From: Chitinophaga sp. MM2321
Lineage (GTDB): Bacteria > Bacteroidota > Bacteroidia > Chitinophagales > Chitinophagaceae
Length of the DNA: 64,000 bases
Direction of reading: 5' to 3'
Assembly (NCBI RefSeq): GCF_964033635.1
Contig: NZ_OZ035533.1
Coordinates: forward strand, 3,968,001-4,032,000
In this document: positions 44,841 to 53,923 of the stretch, piece after piece
Layout of the letters: every line of letters begins with the position of its first letter
How positions within the stretch are numbered: the stretch's first letter is position 1
Made by a program: the position numbers and the translations under genes
Notes under the pieces: generated by a model
Databases searched by the model: none
Told to the model about the DNA's origin: nothing
Seen by the model: the letters and a program-made list of their open reading frames with translations, nothing else

Positions 44841-45060
44841 AAATTGCCCCCTCCCCGCCTCCCCCGAAGGGGGAGGAGAAAGGAAGCGAGGGCTTATTTT
44901 CGTCGTAGAGGTGGCTATCTAATGTAGGTAGGTAATATTATGTCAATCTGGTCAAATAAGATACTCCCGTATTATCCGAAAAATGATTGTAATCAAAGGT
45001 CAAAATAAGACCAATTTCCTTTCTCCTCCCCCTTCGGGGGAGGCTGGGAGGGGGCAATTT
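44841..45060. repeat. MITE-like element E with 45-bp terminal inverted repeats
   Basis: Arms 44841-44885 and 45016-45060 match in inverted orientation at 44 of 45 positions. Each arm holds its own GC-rich hairpin (CCTCCCCC / GGGGGAGG). The 130-bp centre is AT-rich with no open frame of note. It fills the gap between two convergent genes, 12 bp from one stop and 5 bp from the other. It could be a non-autonomous mobile element or a large terminator. Confidence 0.75.
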
Positions 45061-45065
45061 AAATC

Positions 45066-47492
45066 CTAAAATTTATACGATACCGTGCCTACAAACTGTG
45101 TAGGAGGAATCGGGTTTACGCTGTAGTTTTCATGCACATAATAACTGTATGTGTTGGTGATGTTGGAAACTTTACCCAATACAGCAAAACGTTTGAAAGC
45201 ATATCCTGCGGAGAAATCCAGGGTGGAATAACCAGGAATAGAAATCATTCTGTCGTAGGTCTGTGTCTGACCAATCGTATTGTTCCAACCGGAGAAACGC
45301 TGACCAATGTAATAGAAACCGGCGCCCAGTTTCAGCCCTTTCACTTTCGTTTCCTGGAAAGTATAGAATACGCTGGCATTAGCAGTATGGTTAGGGTTTC
45401 CTACCAAACGCTGACCCGCAATGGTCGCACCTTTTACATCAGGTGTATTTTCAATGGTCATGCTGTTATAGCTGTAGCCTGCAATCACATCCAGTCCTGG
45501 TAACGGATGACCGGCGATATCCACTTCCACACCCTGGCTGAGGGTTTCACCTATCAATGCTTTCAGGCTGGTGTTATTGTTCTGTGATCCGTCTTTTGCA
45601 AACGGTGCAGTCTGAGAAAAGTTATTATTCCTGATACGGTATAAGGTCAGGTTAGCTGACAACAGTCCGTGGAAGAAATCATTCTTAACACCTACTTCAT
45701 ATTGCTCAATAATAGAAGGCTTCAGTGCCTGGCTATCGATATCAAATCCTGTATTCGGCGTAAAGGAGTTGGAATAGCTGGCGAAGATGGCGGTTGAAGC
45801 AATCGGCTTGTATACCAGTCCTACGCGGGGAGAAAATGCGTGGTCATATTTGGCAACACTGTTTGCTTTACTGGTTCCTGACGCAAAATCATATGCCATC
45901 GGTGATGCTGTTTCCAGGTAAGAGAAACGAACACCCGCCAGTAATTTCAGTTTTTCAGAGATGCTTACCAGGTCCTGTATGTAGGCGCCAAAACGGTTAA
46001 TAGGAGCGTTGGTCCTGGTTTTCAGGGTATCAACAGGCATATCTGTACGACGGGGTAATTTATCCAGGTCATATACGTTTACGATATCGTAGATACCGGC
46101 AGTTTTGTTGATAGAAGGAAGACCGTAAGCATAGCTGCCTGTCAGGTACCTGTCGGCATCAACACCAGCCAGCACAGTATGTTCCAGGGAACCGGTCCTG
46201 AATTTACCGGTCAGGTCGATCTGTGCTGCATAATAATCTTCGTTGGTAGCATTTCTTCCCAAAGGGCGCTGCCAGGTGCTATCGCCTTTAGCCTGGATTC
46301 TTTCCAGGGAATAGTAGTCCCTGTCATATTTTGAATAGGAAACGATACCATTGATGCTCCAGTTGTCATTCAGTTTATGTTTGATATTGGCAGAAGCGGT
46401 CGTTTGCTGTGTATGAGCATACTGCCAGGGCGCGCCAAAGAATGTATTGCGGGGCACCTTGATAATACTGGTATCTGCGATAGAGCCAATGCCAAAATCA
46501 GGGGTAAAATCATGTTTCAGGTAATCCGCTTGCAACAGTATTTCGGTACGATCGCTCGGTTTGAACAACAGGGAAGGATTTACATAATAACGTTTTGAAT
46601 GCACCTGATCGCGGTAGCTGTCAGCTGTTTCAAAAGTACCGTTTACGCGGTAAGCTATTTTTGAAGAGAGAGGACCGTAGAAATCTACCGCAGGCTTTAA
46701 AAGACCATAGCTACCTGCTCTCAGGTTTACTTCCCCACCGGAAGTAAACTTAGGCTGTTTGGTCACCATATTCAGCACTGCACCGGGAGCTACGTTACCA
46801 TATAAAATAGCGGCGCTGCCTTTCAGTACTTCTACCCTTTCCAGTGAGCTCATTTCCGGCATGGCGCCAGAGTTAACACGAACACCGTTTTTAAACATAT
46901 TGGTGCTGGAGAACCCGTAACCACGTGCGTTAAAGGTTTCCTGTGTACCTGCCCGCTGAGAGGCCATGTACACGCCATTGATATTTTTCACCACATCGCT
47001 CATGCGCTGTGCCTGCTGATCTTCCAGTACTTCATGACCAATGATAGCCACGCTTTGCGGTAAGTCCATCACCGGTACCGGCATTTTGCCTATGGTAACC
47101 GGTTTCCTGTTAATGGTCCTTGTTCTGGTACCATCCACTACTACTTCATTCAGCTGGCTGGAAGTAGCCTGCAGGGAAAAAGCAACGTCTGTTGCGTGAT
47201 CCGCTGTTACAGACACCTCTTTATTGATAGTCTGGGTACCTGTATATGATATTACCAGTGTATATGAACCGGGTTTTACATTCTTCAAGGTAAAAACACC
47301 GTCTTCGTTTGTTAATGTTCCTTTCTTTGTGTCTTTCAGACCGATGGTCACAAATGCTGCGGGCTCGCCGTCAGCCGTACTGATCTTACCTTTGATGGCA
47401 CCATTTTGTGCCATTACCGAAAGATTTACCAAGACCAGACTGATGATTAAGTATATATGTTTCAACCCTATAAATTTTACGCAAAGGAACAC
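45066..47492 (-). CDS. TonB-dependent siderophore-type receptor
   Basis: An 808-residue outer membrane receptor: signal peptide, carboxypeptidase-regulatory-like domain (about 30-110), a plug with the siderophore-receptor features MPVPVMDLPQSVAIIGHEVL and GTQETFNARGYGFSSTNMFKNGVR, and a barrel ending NPIPPTQFVGTVSYKF. The PQSVAIIG plug start is typical of ferric-siderophore receptors such as the FhuA/FpvA group; the ligand is unknown. No ATG is available at the N-terminus: GTG at 47492 or TTG at 47465, the latter giving the better signal peptide (LKHIYLIISLVLVNLSVMAQ). It is monocistronic. Confidence 0.9.
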   Translation of the reverse strand: MFLCVKFIGLKHIYLIISLVLVNLSVMAQNGAIKGKISTADGEPAAFVTIGLKDTKKGTLTNEDGVFTLKNVKPGSYTLVISYTGTQTINKEVSVTADHATDVAFSLQATSSQLNEVVVDGTRTRTINRKPVTIGKMPVPVMDLPQSVAIIGHEVLEDQQAQRMSDVVKNINGVYMASQRAGTQETFNARGYGFSSTNMFKNGVRVNSGAMPEMSSLERVEVLKGSAAILYGNVAPGAVLNMVTKQPKFTSGGEVNLRAGSYGLLKPAVDFYGPLSSKIAYRVNGTFETADSYRDQVHSKRYYVNPSLLFKPSDRTEILLQADYLKHDFTPDFGIGSIADTSIIKVPRNTFFGAPWQYAHTQQTTASANIKHKLNDNWSINGIVSYSKYDRDYYSLERIQAKGDSTWQRPLGRNATNEDYYAAQIDLTGKFRTGSLEHTVLAGVDADRYLTGSYAYGLPSINKTAGIYDIVNVYDLDKLPRRTDMPVDTLKTRTNAPINRFGAYIQDLVSISEKLKLLAGVRFSYLETASPMAYDFASGTSKANSVAKYDHAFSPRVGLVYKPIASTAIFASYSNSFTPNTGFDIDSQALKPSIIEQYEVGVKNDFFHGLLSANLTLYRIRNNNFSQTAPFAKDGSQNNNTSLKALIGETLSQGVEVDIAGHPLPGLDVIAGYSYNSMTIENTPDVKGATIAGQRLVGNPNHTANASVFYTFQETKVKGLKLGAGFYYIGQRFSGWNNTIGQTQTYDRMISIPGYSTLDFSAGYAFKRFAVLGKVSNITNTYSYYVHENYSVNPIPPTQFVGTVSYKF

Positions 47493-47612
47493 CGGGCTGA
47501 ACTTTAAATGCGCGCGGATCGGGAAAACGATTTGCGAAATCGGGAAAATTTTAACAGGAATTTAATTCCCACCAGGGGGGATATAGGCTGAAACCCGCTA
47601 CCAGTATTATGT

Positions 47613-47660
47613 GCCGGGGTTAAAACCCCGGCTTACCAAGGTGCGGTCCCTCCGGGACCG
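47613..47660. repeat. REP-like pair of palindromes
   Basis: Two adjacent hairpins: GCCGGGGTT/AACCCCGGC (47613-47621 with 47624-47632) and CGGTCCC/GGGACCG (47644-47650 with 47654-47660). The arrangement resembles the REP-type repeats that are spread by RAYT/IS200-like transposases in many genomes. The rest of the 207-bp gap 47493-47699 holds no other recognisable feature. Confidence 0.55.
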
Positions 47661-47699
47661 ATTGCAGCAATGAATATGTTTTATTAATAATATTTCGCT

Positions 47700-48752
47700 T
47701 TACTTCATCTCGTCAATCCATCTTTTGATCAGGGTCACACCTTCTTTATGGATGAGGGTGCGGGCCAGTTCCGGCATCGCGGTGCCGGGTTCGGTGCTGT
47801 TCATCCGGTAAAACAGGATGGAATGGATGGCATCGCCGGGGATAATGTCGTAGTCGAGACCACCGGCGCCACCACCTGCGGAAACAGGCGATTTCATGAT
47901 ACCGATATGGTCCCTGTTGGTTTGTTCGTATTCCAGGAACAGACCCGTATTAAAGGCATCGCCCCCTTTGGTATGACAATGGGCGCAGTTGACATCCAGG
48001 TAAGCCCGGGCGCGTTCTGCCACATTATAATGGGTGCTGTCCCGCCAATCCGGTAGCCGCGGTACCTTTTCAATAACCGGCAACCCATGCAGGATGCCGC
48101 TGGTAGCCCACTGCATCAACTGGTTTTCAGACTGGCCGGCGCGCACAAAATTCAGGTTGCGCGCTTTGGGGCCGATAGGTGTCAGGACACTGTTATTGAT
48201 GTGACAGCGTTTGCAGTCGTTTGTATTGGGCACCTGGTAAACGGTGGATACCTCTTCTCCGTGGTCGTCCAGTAAGGTGACAGGTATTTTCTTTCCCATG
48301 ATCCACTTCACGGCTTCCGTTTGCTGCTCATTCCAGAGGTAGTTCATTACTTTCCAGGTCTGATCCGCCGGATCTTTAAAGAGCAACCGGGTTTCGATCA
48401 TCACTTTCTGATGAGCAGGATTGGTATAGGCGAAGTTTTTAATGATGAATGTCGAATCCGGAAAATCCAGCGAACCATGCTCCGTATAATTAATGACCTT
48501 ACCTTCCGGCAACGCAATGAAGCGGTCTTTTACTGCATAGTCGGTGAATAAGGGAGTAGTCAACTCATAGTTGACTACTCCTTTCCGGGGTAACAATTCT
48601 TTTAATACCCCTGTAAAAAACCCATAAGCAGATAATTTATCTTTAAACTGAAAAGCTGTTTGCTGGCTGGTTTTCGCTGGTTTCTGTTTGCAGCTGTGCA
48701 TACCGGCAATAAAAAGAACAACCAACACTAATATTAAACAAGACTTCCTCAT
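47700..48752 (-). CDS. SO2930-family di-heme c-type cytochrome lipoprotein
   Basis: A 350-residue lipoprotein (lipobox GMHSC, Cys21) with two c-type haem-binding CxxCH motifs, CKRCH (180-184) and CAHCH (256-260). The ELTTPLFTDYAVKDRFIALP segment (about 63-82) is typical of the SO2930 (TIGR03806) family, first named from Shewanella. The family has no settled function; it is expected to move electrons in the periplasm. It follows the beta-helix gene by 23 bp, an association seen for these two families elsewhere. A 13-bp perfect inverted repeat lies inside the coding sequence at 48553-48581. Confidence 0.85.
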   Translation of the reverse strand: MRKSCLILVLVVLFIAGMHSCKQKPAKTSQQTAFQFKDKLSAYGFFTGVLKELLPRKGVVNYELTTPLFTDYAVKDRFIALPEGKVINYTEHGSLDFPDSTFIIKNFAYTNPAHQKVMIETRLLFKDPADQTWKVMNYLWNEQQTEAVKWIMGKKIPVTLLDDHGEEVSTVYQVPNTNDCKRCHINNSVLTPIGPKARNLNFVRAGQSENQLMQWATSGILHGLPVIEKVPRLPDWRDSTHYNVAERARAYLDVNCAHCHTKGGDAFNTGLFLEYEQTNRDHIGIMKSPVSAGGGAGGLDYDIIPGDAIHSILFYRMNSTEPGTAMPELARTLIHKEGVTLIKRWIDEMK

Positions 48753-48775
48753 CTCTCTAAAAAATTAAAAAAAAC

Positions 48776-50065
48776 TTACTTACAAACAAAAGGTGTGATA
48801 TCCGTATTTGGACGCCAGTCTTTTGACATCATGTGCAATGCATCTGCATTTACAAACAGGTTGGTGCCCTGTTGCTGAATACAGATGGAATCCGGGTTGG
48901 CAGTAGTACCTTTAGTCAGGATGTTGGTAGAAATACCATCATAGATGATAGCCGGCAGCCGTTCGTTTTTGCGGGAGGGGTCCAGCGCATTTAATTTTTG
49001 CTGGATTCCTGCCAGTAATTTACCGGTATGATGTTCATACATCACTTCCGGGAAGGCGCTACCCACTTCCAGTATATTGTCGTGGATATGAACATTTTTA
49101 GGTATAGGGAAATAATGTTCATTCATTTTGGCGCCGGCATTCTCATCTATAAAAAATCCTGATACAATAGAAATTGCGCTTGAGTTATTGTTGGTGATCT
49201 TGTTATTATATATCTCGATATCCGATGCTGCCAGGATCACTACACCGCTGCCAGGTGCGGCATTGCCCACTCCCCACGTAGATCCGAAGCTGCCGGACTT
49301 GGCAAAATTCTTTTCATTGTTGTCATGAAAGTTGTTGTTATATGCTTTTACATGTCCCCCACGTTTTGACAGGTCCGGCAGATCGAAGATCAGGAAGCCG
49401 GCCGTATTGCCATAAAATTCGTTGTCATACACTTCTGCATTGGAGGTATTTTCAATTTCGCAGCCGGCCACATTTTTATAGGCTTTGCATTTTCTGACGA
49501 TGGCGCTGTCTGATTGTCCTACGTAAATACCGGCATCAGAAGCTCCCTGTGCGTAGCAGTTTTCTACCAGCACATTTTTGCACAGCACGGGATAGATCGC
49601 ATAACCGCCGCTGGTAGAATCAGATACCGTCCAGATAGCATGGAGATTGGTGATCACCACATTTTCACTTTTATTGATCTTGATCAGGTCACCTTTGGAG
49701 TCGCGCAGGGTCATGCCATCAATACTGAAACCCTTTACATCTGTTACCCGGATACCTTCACCACCCTGACTTTGAGCGGAAAAATCCAGGATAGTTTTAT
49801 CAGCACCTTCTCCCTGGATCAGGATATGTTTTACCTGTGCTATACTGAGATTATCGAACTTATAGGTACCTGCTTTTAAGGAAATACTGCTGCTGTCTGT
49901 CAGCGACAGAAAGGCTTCGGCTATTTTGGTTTCATCGCCGGGGCCAAAGGTCAGCTTTGTTTTATATCCCCCACTGTTTTCTTCCACCGGCGTATAACAA
50001 GCCGCCAGTGAGCATCCCAGGCCGATCAGGAGCAGATAAAAATAATTTCTGCCAAGTACTTTCAT
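48776..50065 (-). CDS. Parallel beta-helix lipoprotein (SO2930-associated)
   Basis: A lipoprotein of about 429 residues with lipobox LAAC (Cys23), then a right-handed parallel beta-helix visible as short repeats rich in Asn and Gly (CKAYKNVAGCEIENTSNAEV, YDNEFYGNTAGF, DIEIYNNKITNNNSSAISI). It matches the beta-helix family (TIGR03805) found next to SO2930 cytochromes. Whether it is an enzyme or a binding protein is unknown. Starts at 50071 and 50065 are both possible. It begins 25 bp after the receptor stop, so the three genes form one operon. Confidence 0.82.
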   Translation of the reverse strand: MKVLGRNYFYLLLIGLGCSLAACYTPVEENSGGYKTKLTFGPGDETKIAEAFLSLTDSSSISLKAGTYKFDNLSIAQVKHILIQGEGADKTILDFSAQSQGGEGIRVTDVKGFSIDGMTLRDSKGDLIKINKSENVVITNLHAIWTVSDSTSGGYAIYPVLCKNVLVENCYAQGASDAGIYVGQSDSAIVRKCKAYKNVAGCEIENTSNAEVYDNEFYGNTAGFLIFDLPDLSKRGGHVKAYNNNFHDNNEKNFAKSGSFGSTWGVGNAAPGSGVVILAASDIEIYNNKITNNNSSAISIVSGFFIDENAGAKMNEHYFPIPKNVHIHDNILEVGSAFPEVMYEHHTGKLLAGIQQKLNALDPSRKNERLPAIIYDGISTNILTKGTTANPDSICIQQQGTNLFVNADALHMMSKDWRPNTDITPFVCK

Positions 50066-50090
50066 ATACATGTTTTTTTTGTTTGACAAA

Positions 50091-52838
50091 TTAAAATACG
50101 TTGTAGGCATAGGTTACGTAATACATACCGCCAATAGCCGGGCTTCCGAAGCCGGTCCTGTAATACTTATTGGTGATATTGGTAGCGCCTAGTTTTATTG
50201 TTGAATGCGCCTGAAGGAGGCGGTAACTAACCTGTGCATCGATGACAGCAGAAGCCGGCACTGTGCCGCTGCCGAAGCCTATCTGGTAATAATAACCCGG
50301 TCTGTAGCGGAAAGTTGTGTTAAATGAATATCGTTCTTTTTTTCCAAATCCGCTGTTACCAAAATCGATATTAAACTTATAGTTCGGCGTGTTGAAATTA
50401 TTCACCTGACTGTTGTTCCTGTTCTTCAGAAAGTCAGAAGAGAAATTGACCTTTGCCAGGAAATTATGCGACAGATCTACGCTCACGCTGGCAGCATACC
50501 CGTAGGTATTTACTTTTTCCGCCCCATTGTAAGCGATGTTATAGGCCACATAAGTGCTGTGATCTTTGAAAGCCGTTACGTCATCCGTACCGGGGGTATT
50601 AGCCACATTTACATAGCCGATAAAATTTTTCCAGGTAGAATAATATCCCAATACATCGATGAGTACACATTTGGCGATCAGGGAAGAGTAACCTAACTCG
50701 AACGCATCTACGGATTGTGGTTTGATATCGTTCAGGGTAAATTTTTCCAGGTCAGCAGGGTTATTACTTTGCTGGTATTTATTTACGCTGTTGAGTGTAT
50801 ACGCGGGGTACTGATTAAAATGATAGACCCCGTCCAGCAAACGCGCAGAGCCTCCGGAAGCGTAGCTGTTATAGTCTATCGGCGTGCTTTGCAGCGACTG
50901 GATATTAGACGGGAAGCTGTAAGCATTCTGATAAGAGAAGCGGATAAAACTTTCCTTGTTCACCTCCGCTACTGCCGATACCCGGGTAGTGATGCGGGCT
51001 TTTTCGAACAGGGTATTTTTATCATAACGAAAAGCTGCACTCAGGGATAGTTTATCACTGATAATTTTTTTAGAGAGATGGGCATACGCACTATATTCAG
51101 CTACATCGATAGGGCCGTCCGTATCCGGGAAAAGGGTCCCTTTTGAATCCAGCCGGTACAGGCGATAGTTCAGCCCCGCAATCAGTTCTGCAAATTTGAT
51201 AAGATGAGAGAAGTTGTATTGTCCTTCTACATTATACAGTTTGCTTTTATCCAGGAATAGCGTACCTCCCTGCGAGGTGGGACGGGAAGCGATACTATCT
51301 TTCAGGTGCAGGAAAAGCGGACTACCAGCTTCCGGCCTGCCCTGGTCGGCAAAACCGCGGGCCATAACGCTGGCCTCCTGATAGCTTTTACCGGCAGCCA
51401 TTGCCTCCAGCAGTGCGCCAGTATATTGCGGATACCAGCCATCCTGGGTATTGGCATTGTAGCTTTCCTTCCAGGCTTCGTTGAGCAGTTGCGCAGTAGG
51501 ACTGGCGATAATGGTGTTACCGGAATTCTCCTGGCTGGTATAAGCGCGGACAAACCAATGCTCCGCTTTCAGTTCGGCGCGGTATTGCCCAAGCCGGAAA
51601 CCTGTTAAGGCGTAGCGTGTATCATTACTGTATACAGCATTTCCTTTGCCGAAAGTACCTGAGAGGATCGCTTCCAGCCTGGGCCTTATCTTATACCGCA
51701 ACTCTATGTTGGCTTTAAAGAGTTTGGCATCGCTGCTTAAATACCCATATTCGGGGTAGCCGGTGCGAGCCACATAGTTGCTGCCGTTTTCCAGTAATGG
51801 ATCGATGATCGGTGCCAGCTCAGGCACCATTGCCAGTGCGCCCTGCAGGAAAGGATTTATGTCTACCGAAGTTTTGCTGCCATAAAGATTTACCCCGTTG
51901 TAGTTGGGGTCCGTGAGGGGGCCACCCGGGCCATTGGTATTGGAAGTGTCTGTAGCAATCCAGTCTTTTGCCTGGGTGTACTGTACATTTATTTTGAAGG
52001 CGAATTTCTCATTTACTTTCTTAGCCCAGCGCACAGTCCAGTCGTAATAAGGTGAAGGTCCCAACGGGTCATTGGACACACCCTTGCTGACGTGGTTCAC
52101 TCCCTGGGTGATCTGTGCACTTAGTCCCTGGTATTTAAAAGGGTCCTTGCCGGTCATTACCAGGGTGCCATTGAGGCCACGGGAACCATACAAGGCGGAA
52201 GATGCACCCGATAGCACTTCCAGGTTATCTACATCCAGCTCTGTTAGTCCGATAGCCGAGCCCAGGGGGAAGTTAAGACCGGGCGCCTGGTTGTCCATCC
52301 CATCCACGATCTGTGTGAAATTGGTGTTGCCGCTGGTATTGAAACCGCGGGTAGTGACTGTGGTAAAAGTGAGACTGGAAGTAGTAATGTCCACCCCTTT
52401 CAGCCCCTGCAACATATTGTAATAACTGGGTTGGGGTGAATTGATGATGTCTTTGGTGCTGATTCTTTCAATGGTAACAGGGGATTCAATTTTTTTCTGT
52501 ACGCTGCGGCTGGCGGATACCACCACCTCCCGACCCAGTACAGAAGCGGGTAACAGCTCTATCCGCTGAAATCCGGCAGCCGTAACGGTGAGCTCTTTTG
52601 TTTCAAATCCAAGGGATGAAAAGATCAGGATAACAGGATAACTTTTTTTTGTGGAGAATTTAAAATTCCCCTGGTCATTGGTATAGTCACCATTGGGTGC
52701 TTCTTTCATGGTCACCGATACAGCAGGTACCACTTCTTTGGTCACGCTGTTACGGACATTCCCGGAAAGGATACTTTGTGCCTGCAGGGTATGCATAGCA
52801 ACAACACATAATGCACTTAAAAGGATGGTTCTGATCAT
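50091..52838 (-). CDS. TonB-dependent receptor with carboxypeptidase-like domain
   Basis: A 915-residue outer membrane receptor with signal peptide (ending TLQAQ), carboxypeptidase-regulatory-like domain (about 25-105), plug (VVVSASRSVQKKIESPVTIE, then GASSALYGSRGLNGTL) and barrel ending GGMYYVTYAYNVF. It is not a SusC: the VVVVGYG hallmark is absent and no SusD follows. It heads the operon with the beta-helix lipoprotein and di-heme cytochrome. The ATG at 52838 is preferred to an in-frame TTG at 52847. The ligand is unknown. Confidence 0.9.
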   Translation of the reverse strand: MIRTILLSALCVVAMHTLQAQSILSGNVRNSVTKEVVPAVSVTMKEAPNGDYTNDQGNFKFSTKKSYPVILIFSSLGFETKELTVTAAGFQRIELLPASVLGREVVVSASRSVQKKIESPVTIERISTKDIINSPQPSYYNMLQGLKGVDITTSSLTFTTVTTRGFNTSGNTNFTQIVDGMDNQAPGLNFPLGSAIGLTELDVDNLEVLSGASSALYGSRGLNGTLVMTGKDPFKYQGLSAQITQGVNHVSKGVSNDPLGPSPYYDWTVRWAKKVNEKFAFKINVQYTQAKDWIATDTSNTNGPGGPLTDPNYNGVNLYGSKTSVDINPFLQGALAMVPELAPIIDPLLENGSNYVARTGYPEYGYLSSDAKLFKANIELRYKIRPRLEAILSGTFGKGNAVYSNDTRYALTGFRLGQYRAELKAEHWFVRAYTSQENSGNTIIASPTAQLLNEAWKESYNANTQDGWYPQYTGALLEAMAAGKSYQEASVMARGFADQGRPEAGSPLFLHLKDSIASRPTSQGGTLFLDKSKLYNVEGQYNFSHLIKFAELIAGLNYRLYRLDSKGTLFPDTDGPIDVAEYSAYAHLSKKIISDKLSLSAAFRYDKNTLFEKARITTRVSAVAEVNKESFIRFSYQNAYSFPSNIQSLQSTPIDYNSYASGGSARLLDGVYHFNQYPAYTLNSVNKYQQSNNPADLEKFTLNDIKPQSVDAFELGYSSLIAKCVLIDVLGYYSTWKNFIGYVNVANTPGTDDVTAFKDHSTYVAYNIAYNGAEKVNTYGYAASVSVDLSHNFLAKVNFSSDFLKNRNNSQVNNFNTPNYKFNIDFGNSGFGKKERYSFNTTFRYRPGYYYQIGFGSGTVPASAVIDAQVSYRLLQAHSTIKLGATNITNKYYRTGFGSPAIGGMYYVTYAYNVF

Positions 52839-52992
52839 CGGCAGCAAAAATTTTAGACTGGTTGATGGTTGTTTTACACCGTGAAATTGTGCTAAGTACT
52901 ACGGCGATATTAACAAAAACCAACCAGCTACATGTGCGATGACAGCGTATTTGGGGTGAAAACAGGGTTATGAGGGGCGAAAGTCAGAAGAA

Positions 52993-53898
52993 TTAACGGA
53001 AGTGTTCCTGGAAAACAGGTAAACAGGTATTGGATACCGGCACCACTACATCATCCAATCCTTCAATGTGCAGGTAATGTCCTTTTGCATTTTTCTTAAA
53101 AAGTACCACTTTGGAGATATTGACCAGGTAGGAACGATGTGCACGGGTGAAGCCGGAAGCAGCTAACTGTGCTTCCAGTTTTTTCAGGGAAGTGCGTACC
53201 AGTTCTTTGCTGACTGTACTACCCGACATATAAAATATGTGCACATAATTATCTTCTGCTTTGATGAGCAATAATCTTGCGGGGTGCAGGGTAAGCACCG
53301 GCTTATCATGTTCATCCCGGATCAGCAGACAGGTATCTTTGCCGGTGCCGGTTTTATCGGCAGACTGCTGTACTTCTTCCAGTGTTTTCAGCAGGGCACA
53401 TTTCTCCCGGGTATAAAACCAGAGCAGGGCAATAAAATAAGGAAGGGGTATAATAAGGGCGGTATAACGGAGTGTACTGACAAACTCGGCCCAGGAGAGG
53501 AAAAGGGTATCTGTTACCATCACATCTACTATCGTCACAATAGTGGTAATCAGCACAATTTCCCCCAGGAACCAGAACAGGTAGGTGGCGTTGGTCAGCT
53601 TTTCCCGCCATTTTATCCGGACCAGCAGGAACTGTGAGATACACATAGCCACAACGCCGCATAAGGTAAAGATCCCGAATAATTGCGCCAGTGCTATCTG
53701 CTGACCTTCATACCACATGTTAATATTAAACGGCAGAAAAATATACATGAACAGAAAACTGAAAGCACTACAGAATGCTATCAAGGTGATCCTGTTCTTT
53801 ACAGAGTCCAGCAAACTAAACCGGGGTTGTTCCGAAGTATATTTTAATATAAGTGGCAACGTATGTAAGCTTTTCATACCATCGGTAATTTTCCTCAT
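52993..53898 (-). CDS. Membrane-bound LytTR-family transcriptional regulator
   Basis: A 301-residue protein with four predicted transmembrane helices in the first ~165 residues (for example ITLIAFCSAFSFLFMYIFL, IALAQLFGIFTLCGVVAMCI, YTALIIPLPYFIALLWFY) and a C-terminal LytTR DNA-binding domain (about 200-300, LLLIKAEDNYVHIFY, FTRAHRSYLVNISKVVLFKK). It has no receiver domain, so it is a one-component membrane regulator of the type common in Bacteroidota. It follows the unknown gene by 25 bp. The receptor operon starts 154 bp downstream and could be a target, but that is a guess. Confidence 0.88.
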   Translation of the reverse strand: MRKITDGMKSLHTLPLILKYTSEQPRFSLLDSVKNRITLIAFCSAFSFLFMYIFLPFNINMWYEGQQIALAQLFGIFTLCGVVAMCISQFLLVRIKWREKLTNATYLFWFLGEIVLITTIVTIVDVMVTDTLFLSWAEFVSTLRYTALIIPLPYFIALLWFYTREKCALLKTLEEVQQSADKTGTGKDTCLLIRDEHDKPVLTLHPARLLLIKAEDNYVHIFYMSGSTVSKELVRTSLKKLEAQLAASGFTRAHRSYLVNISKVVLFKKNAKGHYLHIEGLDDVVVPVSNTCLPVFQEHFR

Positions 53899-53923
53899 TT
53901 AAGGTAAGCAAAAAGCCGGAATA

